In this document: positions 22,418-31,965 of the stretch, one piece after another | Layout of the letters: every line of letters starts with the position of its first letter | Position numbering within the stretch: the first letter of the stretch is position 1 | From: Clarireedia homoeocarpa | Taxonomy: Eukaryota; Ascomycota; Leotiomycetes; Helotiales; Rutstroemiaceae | Length of the DNA stretch: 62,658 nt | Reading direction: 5' to 3' | NCBI GenBank assembly: GCA_001465935.1 | Contig: LNKV01000098.1 | Span: forward strand, 50,617 to 113,274 | Translations under genes and position numbers: made by a program | The notes under the pieces: model-generated | What the model was told of the DNA's origin: nothing | Database searches by the model: none | What the model saw: the letters and a program-made list of their open reading frames with translations, nothing else

Positions 22418-22431
22418 GGAAAATTTTAGTG

Positions 22432-22541
22432 CTTTATTTTTTCCTTTTTTTTTAAGAAATATTTTTATTATCTGCCTATTTTTTTCTTTTTTTTTATTTA
22501 AATATAAAATAAATATAAAAAATAAATAAATATTAAAATAA
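22432..22541. repeat. Family B palindrome interrupted by reversed family A, cut by gap
   Basis: Family B arm TTTTTTCC, then from 22475 a reversed family A element (CCTATTTTTTTC onward) running into the N run. Confidence 0.75.
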
Positions 22542-23177
22542 NNNNNNNNNNNNNNNNNNNNNNNNNNNNNNNNNNNNNNNNNNNNNNNNNNNNNNNNNNN
22601 NNNNNNNNNNNNNNNNNNNNNNNNNNNNNNNNNNNNNNNNNNNNNNNNNNNNNNNNNNNNNNNNNNNNNNNNNNNNNNNNNNNNNNNNNNNNNNNNNNNN
22701 NNNNNNNNNNNNNNNNNNNNNNNNNNNNNNNNNNNNNNNNNNNNNNNNNNNNNNNNNNNNNNNNNNNNNNNNNNNNNNNNNNNNNNNNNNNNNNNNNNNN
22801 NNNNNNNNNNNNNNNNNNNNNNNNNNNNNNNNNNNNNNNNNNNNNNNNNNNNNNNNNNNNNNNNNNNNNNNNNNNNNNNNNNNNNNNNNNNNNNNNNNNN
22901 NNNNNNNNNNNNNNNNNNNNNNNNNNNNNNNNNNNNNNNNNNNNNNNNNNNNNNNNNNNNNNNNNNNNNNNNNNNNNNNNNNNNNNNNNNNNNNNNNNNN
23001 NNNNNNNNNNNNNNNNNNNNNNNNNNNNNNNNNNNNNNNNNNNNNNNNNNNNNNNNNNNNNNNNNNNNNNNNNNNNNNNNNNNNNNNNNNNNNNNNNNNN
23101 NNNNNNNNNNNNNNNNNNNNNNNNNNNNNNNNNNNNNNNNNNNNNNNNNNNNNNNNNNNNNNNNNNNNNNNNNNNNN
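22542..23177. other. Assembly gap (636 N)
   Basis: All N. Flanked on both sides by palindromic repeats, which explains the failed assembly. The 3' exon of rnl and the end of its intron are expected here. Confidence 1.
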
Positions 23178-23305
23178 ATCCCCCTCCGTCCGTCCCTGCT
23201 TTGCAGGGGTGGGTGGGGGGGTAAAAAAAAAAAAAAAAAAAAAATAAAAATAAAAATAATAATAAACAAAAATTTACAATTGTTTTTTTTTTTTCTTTTT
23301 TTTAA
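23178..23305 (-). repeat. Reversed copy of the 46-176 palindrome/hairpin block
   Basis: GTCCCTGCTTTGCAGGGG hairpin then A-run, AAAAATTTACAATTG and T-run: the inverse complement of 46-176. Confidence 0.88.
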
Positions 23306-23310
23306 ACTGC

Positions 23311-23478
23311 TTTATTTTTTCCTTTTTTTTTAATAAATAATTTTAGCTTTACCCTTTTTTTTTCTTCTTTTTTTTATTTTAATATTTATTTATTTTTTAT
23401 ATTTATTTTATATTTAAATAAAAAAAAAAGAAAAAAATAGGCAGATAAATAGATTATAATTAAAAAAAAAGGAAAAAT
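23311..23478. repeat. Family B palindrome with family A nested inside
   Basis: Family B arms TTTTTTCC...AATTTTAGCTTTACC and GATAAATAGATTAT...GGAAAAA are separated by a complete forward family A copy (about 23353-23441) ending AATAGGCAG. Family A is therefore younger here. Confidence 0.85.
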
Positions 23479-23557
23479 TTTACAGGGAGGAAGGTTAGGC
23501 GAAAAAAGAAAAAGGAGAGGGACTATACTTTATAAAACAATAATGTAAATTAAATAA

Positions 23558-23642
23558 AGGAAACTTCCATAATTGGTAAGATGGGTTGAGCTGTAAACTC
23601 AATAGTATTGTACTTTTAAGAGTTCGAATCTCTTGTTTCCTA
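23558..23642 (+). tRNA. trnY: tRNA-Tyr(GUA)
   Basis: Acceptor AGGAAAC/GTTTCCT, D stem CCAT/ATGG, anticodon stem TTGAG/CTCAA with loop CTGTAAA (GTA), long variable arm, T loop TTCGAAT, discriminator A. Confidence 0.93.
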
Positions 23643-24119
23643 TACATAGTAATTTAAATAACTATATATAATTAAAATATTTATTGCAAAACAGGGCTTT
23701 AATTTATTTTACCTGTTTATACTTAATCTATTCCTTACTTGCTATATAAATAAGAAGGGACAGATAAGGGTATAAGTCTATATTAAGGGGATATATTTAG
23801 TATATACTTAAGGTCTTTAGGATTGTTTACCACCAACCTACAAGTAGAAAAAAAAAATATATATTGATTTATAATTAGCCTGTTTGTTATAATATCGACC
23901 TTGCCCTCTGGTTGGGTGATTAAGTAGGGGCCTGCAAAGCAGGCCCTTTTTATTTCGCTGGCCGGCAGCTAAATTTTTCCTTTTTTATTATAATGATAAT
24001 CTATCTATATAGGTAAAGCTAAAATTATTTATAATAAAAAAAAAAGAAAAAAAATTAGTCGCTTCGCGGTGCAGGGAAGGAAGGGAGATATTTAATTAAA
24101 AAGATATTTAAATTTTCAA
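23643..24119. other. Intergenic
   Basis: A/T-rich; GC patches GGGGCCTGC...GCAGGCCC (about 23927-23946, hairpin) and GCTGGCCGGCAGC (about 23959), and a family B palindrome at 23967-24057. No gene seen. Confidence 0.7.
23967..24057. repeat. A/T palindrome, family B
   Basis: Contains GATAATCTATCTATATAGG and AAGCTAAAATTATTTATAAT, as at 20312-20392. Confidence 0.8.
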
Positions 24120-24190
24120 GCCTTTATAGCTCAAAGGTAGAGCAAAATACTGTTAATATTTTGATAGATGTTCGATTCATCTTGAGGGCT
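24120..24190 (+). tRNA. trnN: tRNA-Asn(GUU)
   Basis: Acceptor GCCTTTA/TGAGGGC, D stem GCTC/GAGC, anticodon stem AAATA/TATTT with loop CTGTTAA (GTT), T stem AGATG/CATCT. Confidence 0.92.
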
Positions 24191-24210
24191 CTATATAAAA
24201 GGATGTATTA

Positions 24211-24284
24211 AGGCGTGTTCGTCTAAAGGTAAGGCCTTGTGTTTTGGCCACAAAGATTGCAGGTTCAAGTCTTGTACGCGTCTA
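24211..24284 (+). tRNA. trnQ: tRNA-Gln(UUG)
   Basis: Acceptor AGGCGTG/CGCGTCT (with G-U pairs), anticodon stem TTGTG/CACAA with loop TTTTGGC (TTG), T stem GCAGG/CTTGT, discriminator A. Confidence 0.88.
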
Positions 24285-24400
24285 AACTACTATTTATTAT
24301 AAAAAGACCTGACACTTTTTACTTATCCTCATTGAATGTAGTTTAATTTTTATCTATTCTATTAGAATGGATAGCTGAGGTATATTAATATATATATTTT

Positions 24401-27400
24401 ATGCTTAGTCTAGTTGTTTTATGAGAAAGTTTCACTAATGGTTATAGAGCAGAAATTTTGGACGTTCTTTCATTACTTTCTGTTTTCTGTGGGATACTCG
24501 TTATTGTTAGTAAAAATCCTATGTTACTATGGGAAAATTTATCAAACTCCGGGGAAGTCCTAAAGTTTATGATACCAAGCTTAAATCGAAAGGTTAAAAG
24601 TGGCTGAAGTAATTACTCAGGTACGGTAACAAGTCATAATATGATCGAAATAGAAATGGACAATCGCGGATCTAAGTCAGTAATGTCTAAAAATGTTACT
24701 GTAAAAGAGCAACGAGTATACGGTAATTATTTTGGATTGGTTAATCCAAGGTTAAGATGTATTCTAAGAGGTCTCGAAAGAGATTTTCAAACAAAATATT
24801 ATGTACTTTCTTCAACTACGCGTGTGAACGTAGTTATGGGGCGAGTTTCTAACCAAATAAATAGGTCAGTGTCATATTCTACTTTAACAACTGAGACGCT
24901 TGCGCAGAAAATTAATTCAAATACTAACCCTGCACAAACTAGAAAATTAGGTAATATGAATCCGTTTTTTTTACGGGGTTTACGGATGCAGAAGGTTCAT
25001 TTACTCTACATATTAGATCCAACGATAAGTACACATCTAAATGAAAAGTTCAGTATGGTTTTTCAATAGGTATACATAAAAAAGATATTGCTATGTTAGA
25101 AAATATACAACTTACTTTAGGTGTAGGAAAGATCTTTACAATGGGGAAAGAAGGTGTACAATTTCGAGTAGAATCTCTTTAAATTTTATCTGTAATAATA
25201 GACCATTTTAATATATATCCTTTACAAACAAAAAAAAACAACTTGATTTTAAATTATTTAAATTAGCTTTAACATGTGTAAAGAATAAAGAACATTTGAC
25301 TTCAGAAGGATTAAAAAAATTAATAGCTATTAAAGCTTCAATGAATAAAGGTCTTACTGGTGAGTTGAAAGCTTTATTTCCAGACATCACTTCTATGACT
25401 AAACCTGAGCCAGAAACAGGATTAATTATAGATCCTCAATGGTTGGTAGGTTTTATCTCTTTTTTTTTTCTTCTTTTTTTTTATTTTAATATTTATTTAT
25501 TTTTTATATTTATTTTATATTTAAATAAAAAAAAAAAGAAAAAAAATAGGCAAGTGAGGGTTGTTTTAGCATTTTTATAACCAAATCTCAGTATACTAAA
25601 GTGGGATATCAAGTACAATTGAGATTTAGATTAACTTAACATATACGAGATGTAGAGTTAATGGAGAGCTTAGTTAGTTATTTAGGTGGTAAAGTGACTA
25701 AATCTAGAGAAGCGGTTGATTTAAATGTTATTCAATTTTCAGTTCTTACTGATAAATTATTGCCTTTACTTGAAAAATATCCTATACAAGGAGTAAAATT
25801 TCAAGATTATTACGATTTTATTAAAGTAGTAGAACTAGTAAAAAATAAAGCTCATTTGACCTCAGAAGGTTTGTCTTTAATACGTAAAATTAAAGCTGGT
25901 ATGAATACAGGTAGGCGGTAAGTTTGTGAGGCTGTATTAAGAATGTTCTTTATTCTAGCCCTTACGAAGTATGCTTGCGCCCTACCCCCCAGCTAGCTTC
26001 GCAAGACAGGGTATATTTGAATTAATTTTTTTTTATCTATTTATTAGTATGATGCATTTTTGTTTTGGTGATAGTATCTGCACTATTTTTAATAGGTTTG
26101 TTTTTAAGCATTTCTTGTTATCTTATAATACTTGGTCTTAGTTTTATTGGTCTATCTTATCTATTGGTATACGTAGGAGCGGTAGAAGGGGAGACCCAAA
26201 AATATAATCATAATTATGCCGCGTTGGTTAAAATCCAACTCCACAAGGTACTTTTAATTATAGTTAATTTTTATAATGTCCAATATAAAAATATCATATT
26301 TAGCGTCGTTAATAAATATATATATAGAGCAGGCTCCATATCAGTAAATTACCTGCCTTATTTCATAGGAGAGATATTCTCACATTACTTCAGTCCCCGC
26401 ACTTATGCGGGATCCGGAACTACGCTTAAATCTTTTTATTCCACGCCGCTTTCGGCTTTATTGCTCACAGAAGGAGCGGCGACACCTAGCTCTGTTCCGC
26501 TATCTTTAGCTTCAAGAGATGTCGCTTTCAGCAGCTACACAGAGAACGAGGAATATACTAAAATTAACATACAAGATGAAGTATTTATTAACTGGTTTGT
26601 AGGGTTCTCAGATGGGGCTTTTTTTTTTCTTCTTTTTTTTATTTTAATATTTATTTATTTTTTATATTTATTTTATATTTAAATAAAAAAAAGAAGAAAA
26701 AAATAGGCAGCTAATTTCACTATAATTTTACATAAAGATAGCAATGGTATTATCAAAAATGTTGCTTTCAGATTTATAATTGAATTACATGTCGACGATA
26801 TTGATGCTTTGAATTACATAAAAAGTAAATTGAAGCTAGGTAACGATATTTCAGTATACGGTAGTAGTTGTAAATTTACTGTTACACACCCTAAAGATAT
26901 CTATAAATTAATATCTATATTTGATAAATATAATTTAAATACTACTAAATATCTTGACTATCTAGATTTTAAAAAAGCTTTTATGTTATATCAAGAGGAG
27001 CGCTGCTTATCGTCCGGATTAGGGTTTAAAGATAAAAAAACCTTAATTGATAATTTGTTAGAATTAAAAAATGGAATGAATAGTAAGCGTACTAATTTTA
27101 ATTTTCCTGTTAGCCATAAAATAATCATAACCGGCCCTTGGTTATTAGGATTAATAGAGGGTGAAGGTTCATTCTATTTAGACAGAACTGGATTTAAACC
27201 TGTTTTTTCAATGGTACTATCTGAAGTACAACTACCTGTATTTGAAAAAATTAAAGAATATTTAGAAAATAATTTAGGTTTTGATAAGTATTCTATGTTT
27301 AAATTAAAATCTTCCTCGGTTATAGCTATTAAAACAGGTAAAGCTAGAAGTAATAGTAAACCATTAGCAGGAATTACAGTTAAAAACACCAATGTCTTAG

Positions 27401-29075
27401 TTAATTATTTTATACCTTATTTAGACAAGTTGACGTTCGTTACTAAAAAAAGTAAAGACTTCCATGATTTTAAAATTATTAGCACTGCTATATATAATGG
27501 AACCTATAGAGAAAATGAAATTAAATCGCTTATTTTAAAATTATCTTATACTATGAATAATTATAGGTTATCGACTAACTTAGAACCAGAAAAAGTTTCC
27601 AGTGGTTTGTCTGTTGAAGAGATGGATAGAATATTAAAAGCAAGACCAACTATTCTACATCTTGGTGATGGTCGTCAATTAGACATTGTGACTAACAAAG
27701 AAGTAAATAGTAGTTGAACTAATTGTGTTTATGAAATAATAGACAATACTGGAGAAATCTTATTAGCGTCTACTTTTTTTTCTTTTTTTTTTTTATTTAA
27801 ATATAAAATAAATATAAAAAATAAATAAATATTAAAATAAAAAAAAAAGAAAGAAAAAAAAAGGAAGCAGCTGAAATCTTAAGTGTCGATTTTAGAACAG
27901 TGAAAAGAAATTTAGATTCGAAAGCCTTATACACCGAGGGATGTTACGCTGAAATTAGGGATAAAAAAGTTAGAAGAATGGCTGTATTTTATCCATAAAA
28001 TAATATTTTTATTTTTCTCCTATATAAATAAGGCATCCTTTTTAACGACGAGTAGTATCTCTATTTTATATTTAGTTTTCGCTTATACCCTTCTTTTTTT
28101 TTATCAATAAATTAACTTTTTAATAGTAAATAAATATTTATTAATAAAAAAAATCAAAAAAAGAAGGGTAAACACGTACGCTATATGATATATTTATAAT
28201 CGAATATAAAAATTTTTAAATAATTAAAATAAAAGGAATTAAAAGAAGATTACAATCGTATAATTCTGTATTTGTGGAAAAAATAGGTGAAAACGGTCAA
28301 AGATATCCTGATTTAAGACCGTCGGCAGTTGTAAATGTCGTTACAGACTGGTTCACCGGGGTTAGGTTGGAAGACCTATTCTAATGTACAGTCGAGTTCT
28401 ATAACGAGTGTGAAATCGTAAGGAGGAAGGAAAATTATCAGCATCATGCTAGACACAGTATGATAATAATAAATACGGACTGTGAAGCAGGCCGTATTAA
28501 TGATAAAAACTCTTTTATAAGTATAAGGTTAACTAGTCGTTAGCCTTTATACTTAAGCTAATTAGAATTGATCTATTCTGTTCCTATTTATTTTAATGCT
28601 AATAAATATTAGAATAAGTGAATTATTAACTGATACTAGCAATAGCGTTCCTTTAGCTATTATTACTTCTATTTCTTTCTATTATTCTGTCCACCCTACA
28701 ATACCATATAGTATTGCACCTTTTACTAATTACATATTTAATACAAATGAGACGTTATATTTAAAAAAGAGTGGTTATATTAAGGACTTATTAAAATTAA
28801 GTGATGTAGAGTCGGATGACGGTTGTACAGGTATAATCTCTTTTGTTACTACAAGTCTTTGAGATGGTAATTTATCAGAAAGTAGTCATATAACAAGCAT
28901 AGGTAATATAATCTATACTAGTTATAGTATATGATTAATATTAACATCTGTTATTTTATTACTTGCCATGGTTGGTTGTATTATAATAGTAATTAAGGAC
29001 AAGGGTGGTACTACTAATCCCGATAATAATATACAGCCTACGAGGATGATTAGTGAGCACTACCCAGAAAAATAG
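24401..29075 (+). CDS. nad6: NADH dehydrogenase subunit 6
   Basis: Membrane subunit of complex I proton-pumping arm. Exons 24401-24520, 26071-26183 and 28571-29075, 245 residues. Joined sequence: VFCGILVIVSKNP, IVSALFLIGLFLSISCYLI, GLSYLLVYVGAV, SILFLFILMLINIRISELL, then the loop region and final helix IIYTSYSIWLILTSVILLLA. Phases close exactly (CCT before intron 1, gcgGT/A across intron 2). A polar tail KDKGGTTNPDNNIQP to HYPEK ends the protein. Between trnQ and a broken GIY-YIG gene. Confidence 0.95.
24641..25920 (+). pseudogene. LAGLIDADG endonuclease of nad6 intron 1, broken
   Basis: Overlaps the ribozyme core as in its relatives. Expected motif GFTDAEGSFTLHIRS near 24976 is split by a frameshift, the AMLENIQLTLGVGKI segment is followed by stops near 25180 and 25260, and a family A palindrome (25459-25550) interrupts the second motif between GFIS and SEGCFS. 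Removing the palindrome restores VGFISSEGCFS. The last part, ELMESLVSYLGGKVT to KAGMNTGRR, ends at 25920. A decayed gene rather than a functional enzyme. Confidence 0.88.
25459..25550 (+). repeat. Palindromic element family A
   Basis: Forward copy in the second LAGLIDADG motif of the nad6 intron 1 gene; target joins TTTATCT to CAAGTGAGG. Confidence 0.9.
26617..26706 (+). repeat. Palindromic element family A
   Basis: 90 nt between GATGGG and GCAGCTAAT; a length divisible by three, but it contains an in-frame TAA. Confidence 0.92.
27773..27864 (-). repeat. Palindromic element family A (reverse)
   Basis: Reversed copy near the 3' end of the nad6 intron 2 endonuclease. Confidence 0.9.
28091..28169. 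repeat. A/T palindrome, family C
   Basis: T-run, ATTAACTTTTTAATAGTAAA, TATTTATTAATAAAA, A-run. Other copies: 31424-31510, 35406-35500, 36009-36092, 36953-37044, 39079-39161. Confidence 0.8.
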
Positions 29076-29215
29076 TTTTGGGGAATTTAAAGGCGGAGCA
29101 TGCTTTGCTACTATGCGAAGAAGTTTTCATATGTACTCTCGCCAAAGTAAGGCTATAAGTAATGATGAAACCTTAGCCAACCTAAACACGGGTTCAAAAA
29201 AAAAAGTGGTGATTA

Positions 29216-30636
29216 GCTTTAGATAAACCTATACAAAATATTCAGTTTAAAGCAGTTGATTTTATTAAAAGTGGGAAAACTGTTAACGCTAATGTTATAA
29301 ATAGTATCTTATCTATTTATAATTTACATGTTACAGATGAATCACTAAATGATTTAATAAATACACCGGTTATTATATTTAATGATCTGCACAAGGATCT
29401 AAATAAAGACTCTGTGTTTAAGGATAAATTAGGTGAAGCATACGGTAAAGCAGTTGCGGGGTATATATCTTTACCCACAAAGAAACAGGAGCTAAATATG
29501 TAGGTTCTTCTGTACAATTAGCTACTAGATTGAGTGGATATTTAAAGAAATCGTATAAAGTGTATGGGAAGTTTTTACCTTTTTTAACTTCGGAGGGTTT
29601 AGATAAGTTTACTCTAACAATTATGCCATTATATTCTAGTTCAGTACTTAAACCAGAACTTATACTAGAGCAATATTTCCTCCTAGATCCTTCCTTTAAT
29701 TTAAATCTGTCTAGAGTAGCTAATGTTCCAAATTTCAACAATAAGGAAATGTATATGTATAATAGTGACAAGACTATACTGATTTACCATTCAAGTTCAA
29801 TCAAAGATTTCTTAGTTAAATTTGGTATCTGATATAAGGCTATATTAAATAATCTTGAAACAGGTACATATTATTTAGGTAAGTATGCTTTTTCACCTGT
29901 ACCTATTCTTACCGTTAAGCCTGCAGAATATTCGGACGAAGACATTAAAAAAATGTTAGCCAAAGACAGAAAAAGTACTATATTGTATATGTACAATGTA
30001 GATAAGACCATTTTATACTTTTCCCCCACCAAAGGTAGGCCCGGTCCCCTGTTCCAGGCAGGGGCAGAGGCAGGTATAAACAAAGATTTTTCTTCACTGG
30101 GTATATATCTTTCAAACTTTAAACATTTGATAGATTCCGATACATTCTATTTAGACAAGTACGTTTTAACGACAAGTGTAATATCTGACGCAGATATTTC
30201 AGATATGTCAGAGGCGGAACTGGTAGAACAACTGGACAAGGATAGAAGAGACTTGAAGGTCTCGACAGGTAAAGCAATAGGAGTGGCTTTATTAGAAATA
30301 AAAACTAATAAGAAGTTAACTTTTAAAAGTTTAAGTTTGTGTGCTAAATATCTAGAATCTATAGGACTTAAAAGTACAACTCATACCTTAAAATCTCGTA
30401 TTCTTTCAGGTAAAGATTTAAAAGGGTATCTTGTAAGTTGAGATAAAGATCAAACATTTATTCATGCTAAAGCTAACCCGATATCTATTACAAACGAGGA
30501 GACAGGAGAAGTAAGTATTTATAACTCGGTTCGAGAGGCGGCTGCCGGCAGGTACTACAGGTATATGGCGTGAAACTTTAAAAAAATATGCTCAGATAGG
30601 TGGATCATATAAAGGTTTAATCATAGCCTTTATTTA
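29216..30636 (+). pseudogene. GIY-YIG endonuclease downstream of nad6, frameshifted
   Basis: Related to the gene after nad3 (59540-60712). N-terminal helical part NSILSIYNLHVTDESLNDL, then VYIFTHKETGAKYVGSS (GIY-YIG) after a one-base shift at the G run near 29457, ELILEQYFLLDP, and NUMOD-like SLCAKYLESIGLKSTTHTL and NSVREAA. It carries the in-frame 51-nt GC element (30021-30071) and a CTGCCGGCAGGT palindrome at 30542-30553 that shifts the end of the frame (expected continuation TTGIWRETLKKYAQIGGSYK). Two frame breaks make it inactive unless recoded. Confidence 0.85.
30021..30071 (+). repeat. In-frame GC element, copy 2
   Basis: Same 51-nt element as 1422-1472 with a few changes, again read as SPTKGRPGPLFQAGAEA. 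Confidence 0.88.
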
Positions 30637-31174
30637 AGAATAAAGATGGTACATCTGCTGATAGTAATAAAAGCCAAAGTGAAGATAGGGAAATATCCAC
30701 CTGCCGGCCGGTAATATAAGTAAAGGCTTTATAGGTCATGCTTACATTGTACAGCCAATAACTTTTTACACATATTGTTGCCAAAATAAGGACAAAAGTA
30801 GCGAACCCTCCCTCCTATATAAATAAGGGCAGGAAATTTTTTCCTTCTTTTTTTTACCACCTCCCCTCTGCGAAGCGACTCCTCAATTAATTGAGGAGTC
30901 GCTTCGCAGAGGGGAGACAAGTAGGAAAAGCTAAAAAAATAAATCAATCAGTGTTATATATATATGAAATAAAAATATAACCAGCAGCAGCTCAGCTCAG
31001 CTCAGCTGCTGCTAAAAAACAATTACTCTTTAGGTATATATTAAACCTGTAGGTAATAAAGGTAATATAAGTGAAGTATAACTCCCTGTATAATAAACCT
31101 AAAAAATTTTTATATTATATAATAAAAAATGTCTCTTTTTAATAATAATTAAATTAGATAATATTTATTATATA
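30637..31174. other. Intergenic with hairpins
   Basis: The first 60 bases (AATAAAGATGGTACATC onward) recall the nad6 polar tail (KDKGGTTNPDNN) and might be a displaced remnant. Then CCTGCCGGCCGGT at about 30701, GC hairpin 30861-30916, and an AGCAGCAGCTCAGCTCAGC hairpin at 30982-31014. No gene recognised. Confidence 0.6.
30861..30916. repeat. GC hairpin element (GCGAAGCGACTCCTC family)
   Basis: Perfect inverted repeat, arms CTCCCCTCTGCGAAGCGAC and complement, centre CTCAATTAATTGAG. Confidence 0.95.
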
Positions 31175-31246
31175 AAGGAATTAGCTCAATGGTAGAGCAA
31201 CCGTTTTACACACGGTTGGTTAGGTGTTCGAGTCACCTATTCCTTA
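31175..31246 (+). tRNA. trnV: tRNA-Val(UAC)
   Basis: Acceptor AAGGAAT/ATTCCTT, D stem GCTC/GAGC, anticodon stem ACCGT/ACGGT with loop TTTACAC (TAC), T stem AGGTG/CACCT, discriminator A. Confidence 0.95.
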
Positions 31247-31965
31247 ATCATAACACCTTATATATTAATATAATTATTTCTATTTTATATCTGATTAATA
31301 AGGTGTTGAGTCTTAGTCCTAAAATTATACACAACTAGTGTGCAAGTTATAACATATATTAAATAATTTAACTATCTATTTATGATACATAGTCGCATAA
31401 TATTCCTTTTAGCTTTGCCTGCTACTTTTTTCTTTTTTTTTTTTAATCAACAAATTAACTTTTTAATAATAAATAAATATTTATTATTAAAAAAAAGAAA
31501 AAAAAAAAATGAGCAAGCGAATACCTTTATCCTTCGGATTAGGCAGATCCTTTTAGTTTTAATATAAAGTATTAACTTTATACTGTGCTTCTTATCCTTA
31601 TTCCCTTGCTTGCATATAAAAAAAAAAGGAGGGTTAGTTTTATATACAAGATATTTTGGTTTATAACTAAGAAACGAGTATTAATATTTTATTTTAAATT
31701 TAAAGTAAATTATAGCTAGGTTATATTTAATATTTAATATGATTATGTTTCATAAAGATTAAAATTAAATCTTAGTTTTGTTATAAAAAAATTAATACAA
31801 TAAATATAATATTATACACAAAAAAAGAATAAACTAAAAATAAATCTACTTTTAGATTAGTGGCTACTTTTAAGCGTTAACCCTATAGTATTTTTTTTGA
31901 TAGTACGATTTTTATAATATAGTGTAATATAATAATATATTATAATTAAGAAAGGTTAAAATTAT
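31247..31965. other. Intergenic leader region of cox3
   Basis: Very A/T-rich. Holds one family C palindrome (31424-31510) and otherwise no recognisable gene; presumably includes the cox3 5' untranslated region. Confidence 0.65.
31424..31510. repeat. A/T palindrome, family C
   Basis: Centre AAATTAACTTTTTAATAATA then TAAATATTTATTATTAAAA between T and A runs. Confidence 0.8.

Larger units (their letters stand above)
20175..22541 (+). mobile_element. Group I intron of rnl carrying rps3 (3' end not visible)
   Basis: Inserted after CTACGCTAGGGAT, equivalent to E. coli 23S position 2449, the classic site of the rps3-bearing intron of filamentous ascomycetes. Core: GTTCAACGACTAGAAGG (about 20411) and GAAATAGACTC (about 20573). 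rps3 follows the core. The 3' splice site is lost in, or beyond, the N run. Confidence 0.88.
24521..26070 (+). mobile_element. Group I intron 1 of nad6 (CCGGGGA family)
   Basis: Inserted after AAAAATCCT. Core: TATGGGAAAATT guide region, AAACTCCGGGGAAGTCCTAA (about 24545), AATCGCGGATCTAAGTCAG (about 24661) and GTAAAAGAGCAACGAGTATACGG (about 24701). Same family as cox3 intron 3, nad2 introns 1-4 and nad3 intron 1. Confidence 0.9.
26184..27998 (+). pseudogene. LAGLIDADG endonuclease of nad6 intron 2, interrupted twice by palindromes
   Basis: Read in frame from nad6 exon 2: VEGETQKYNHNYAALVKI, then INWFVGFSDG where a 90-nt family A palindrome with an in-frame stop is inserted (26617-26706). Past it the frame resumes in the same phase as AANFTIILHKD and is open for over 300 codons through LLGLIEGEGSFYL (second motif) to GEILLAST, where a reversed family A copy (27773-27864) intervenes before EAAEILSVDF and the end VFYP. 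No other lesion. Closely related to the intact gene in cox3 intron 5. Confidence 0.88.
26184..28570 (+). mobile_element. Group I intron 2 of nad6
   Basis: Between GAV and SILFLFIL. Ribozyme blocks lie at the 3' side: AAGACCGTCGGCAGTTGTAA (about 28315), ACAGACTGGTTCACCGGGG (about 28343) and AATGTACAGTCGAG (about 28382). The related intron 5 of cox3 shares these blocks almost word for word. The endonuclease frame continues directly from the upstream exon. Confidence 0.9.

Noticed and set aside
22352..23269. Apparent 305-codon minus-strand frame
   Set aside because: It runs through the N gap; most residues are undefined.
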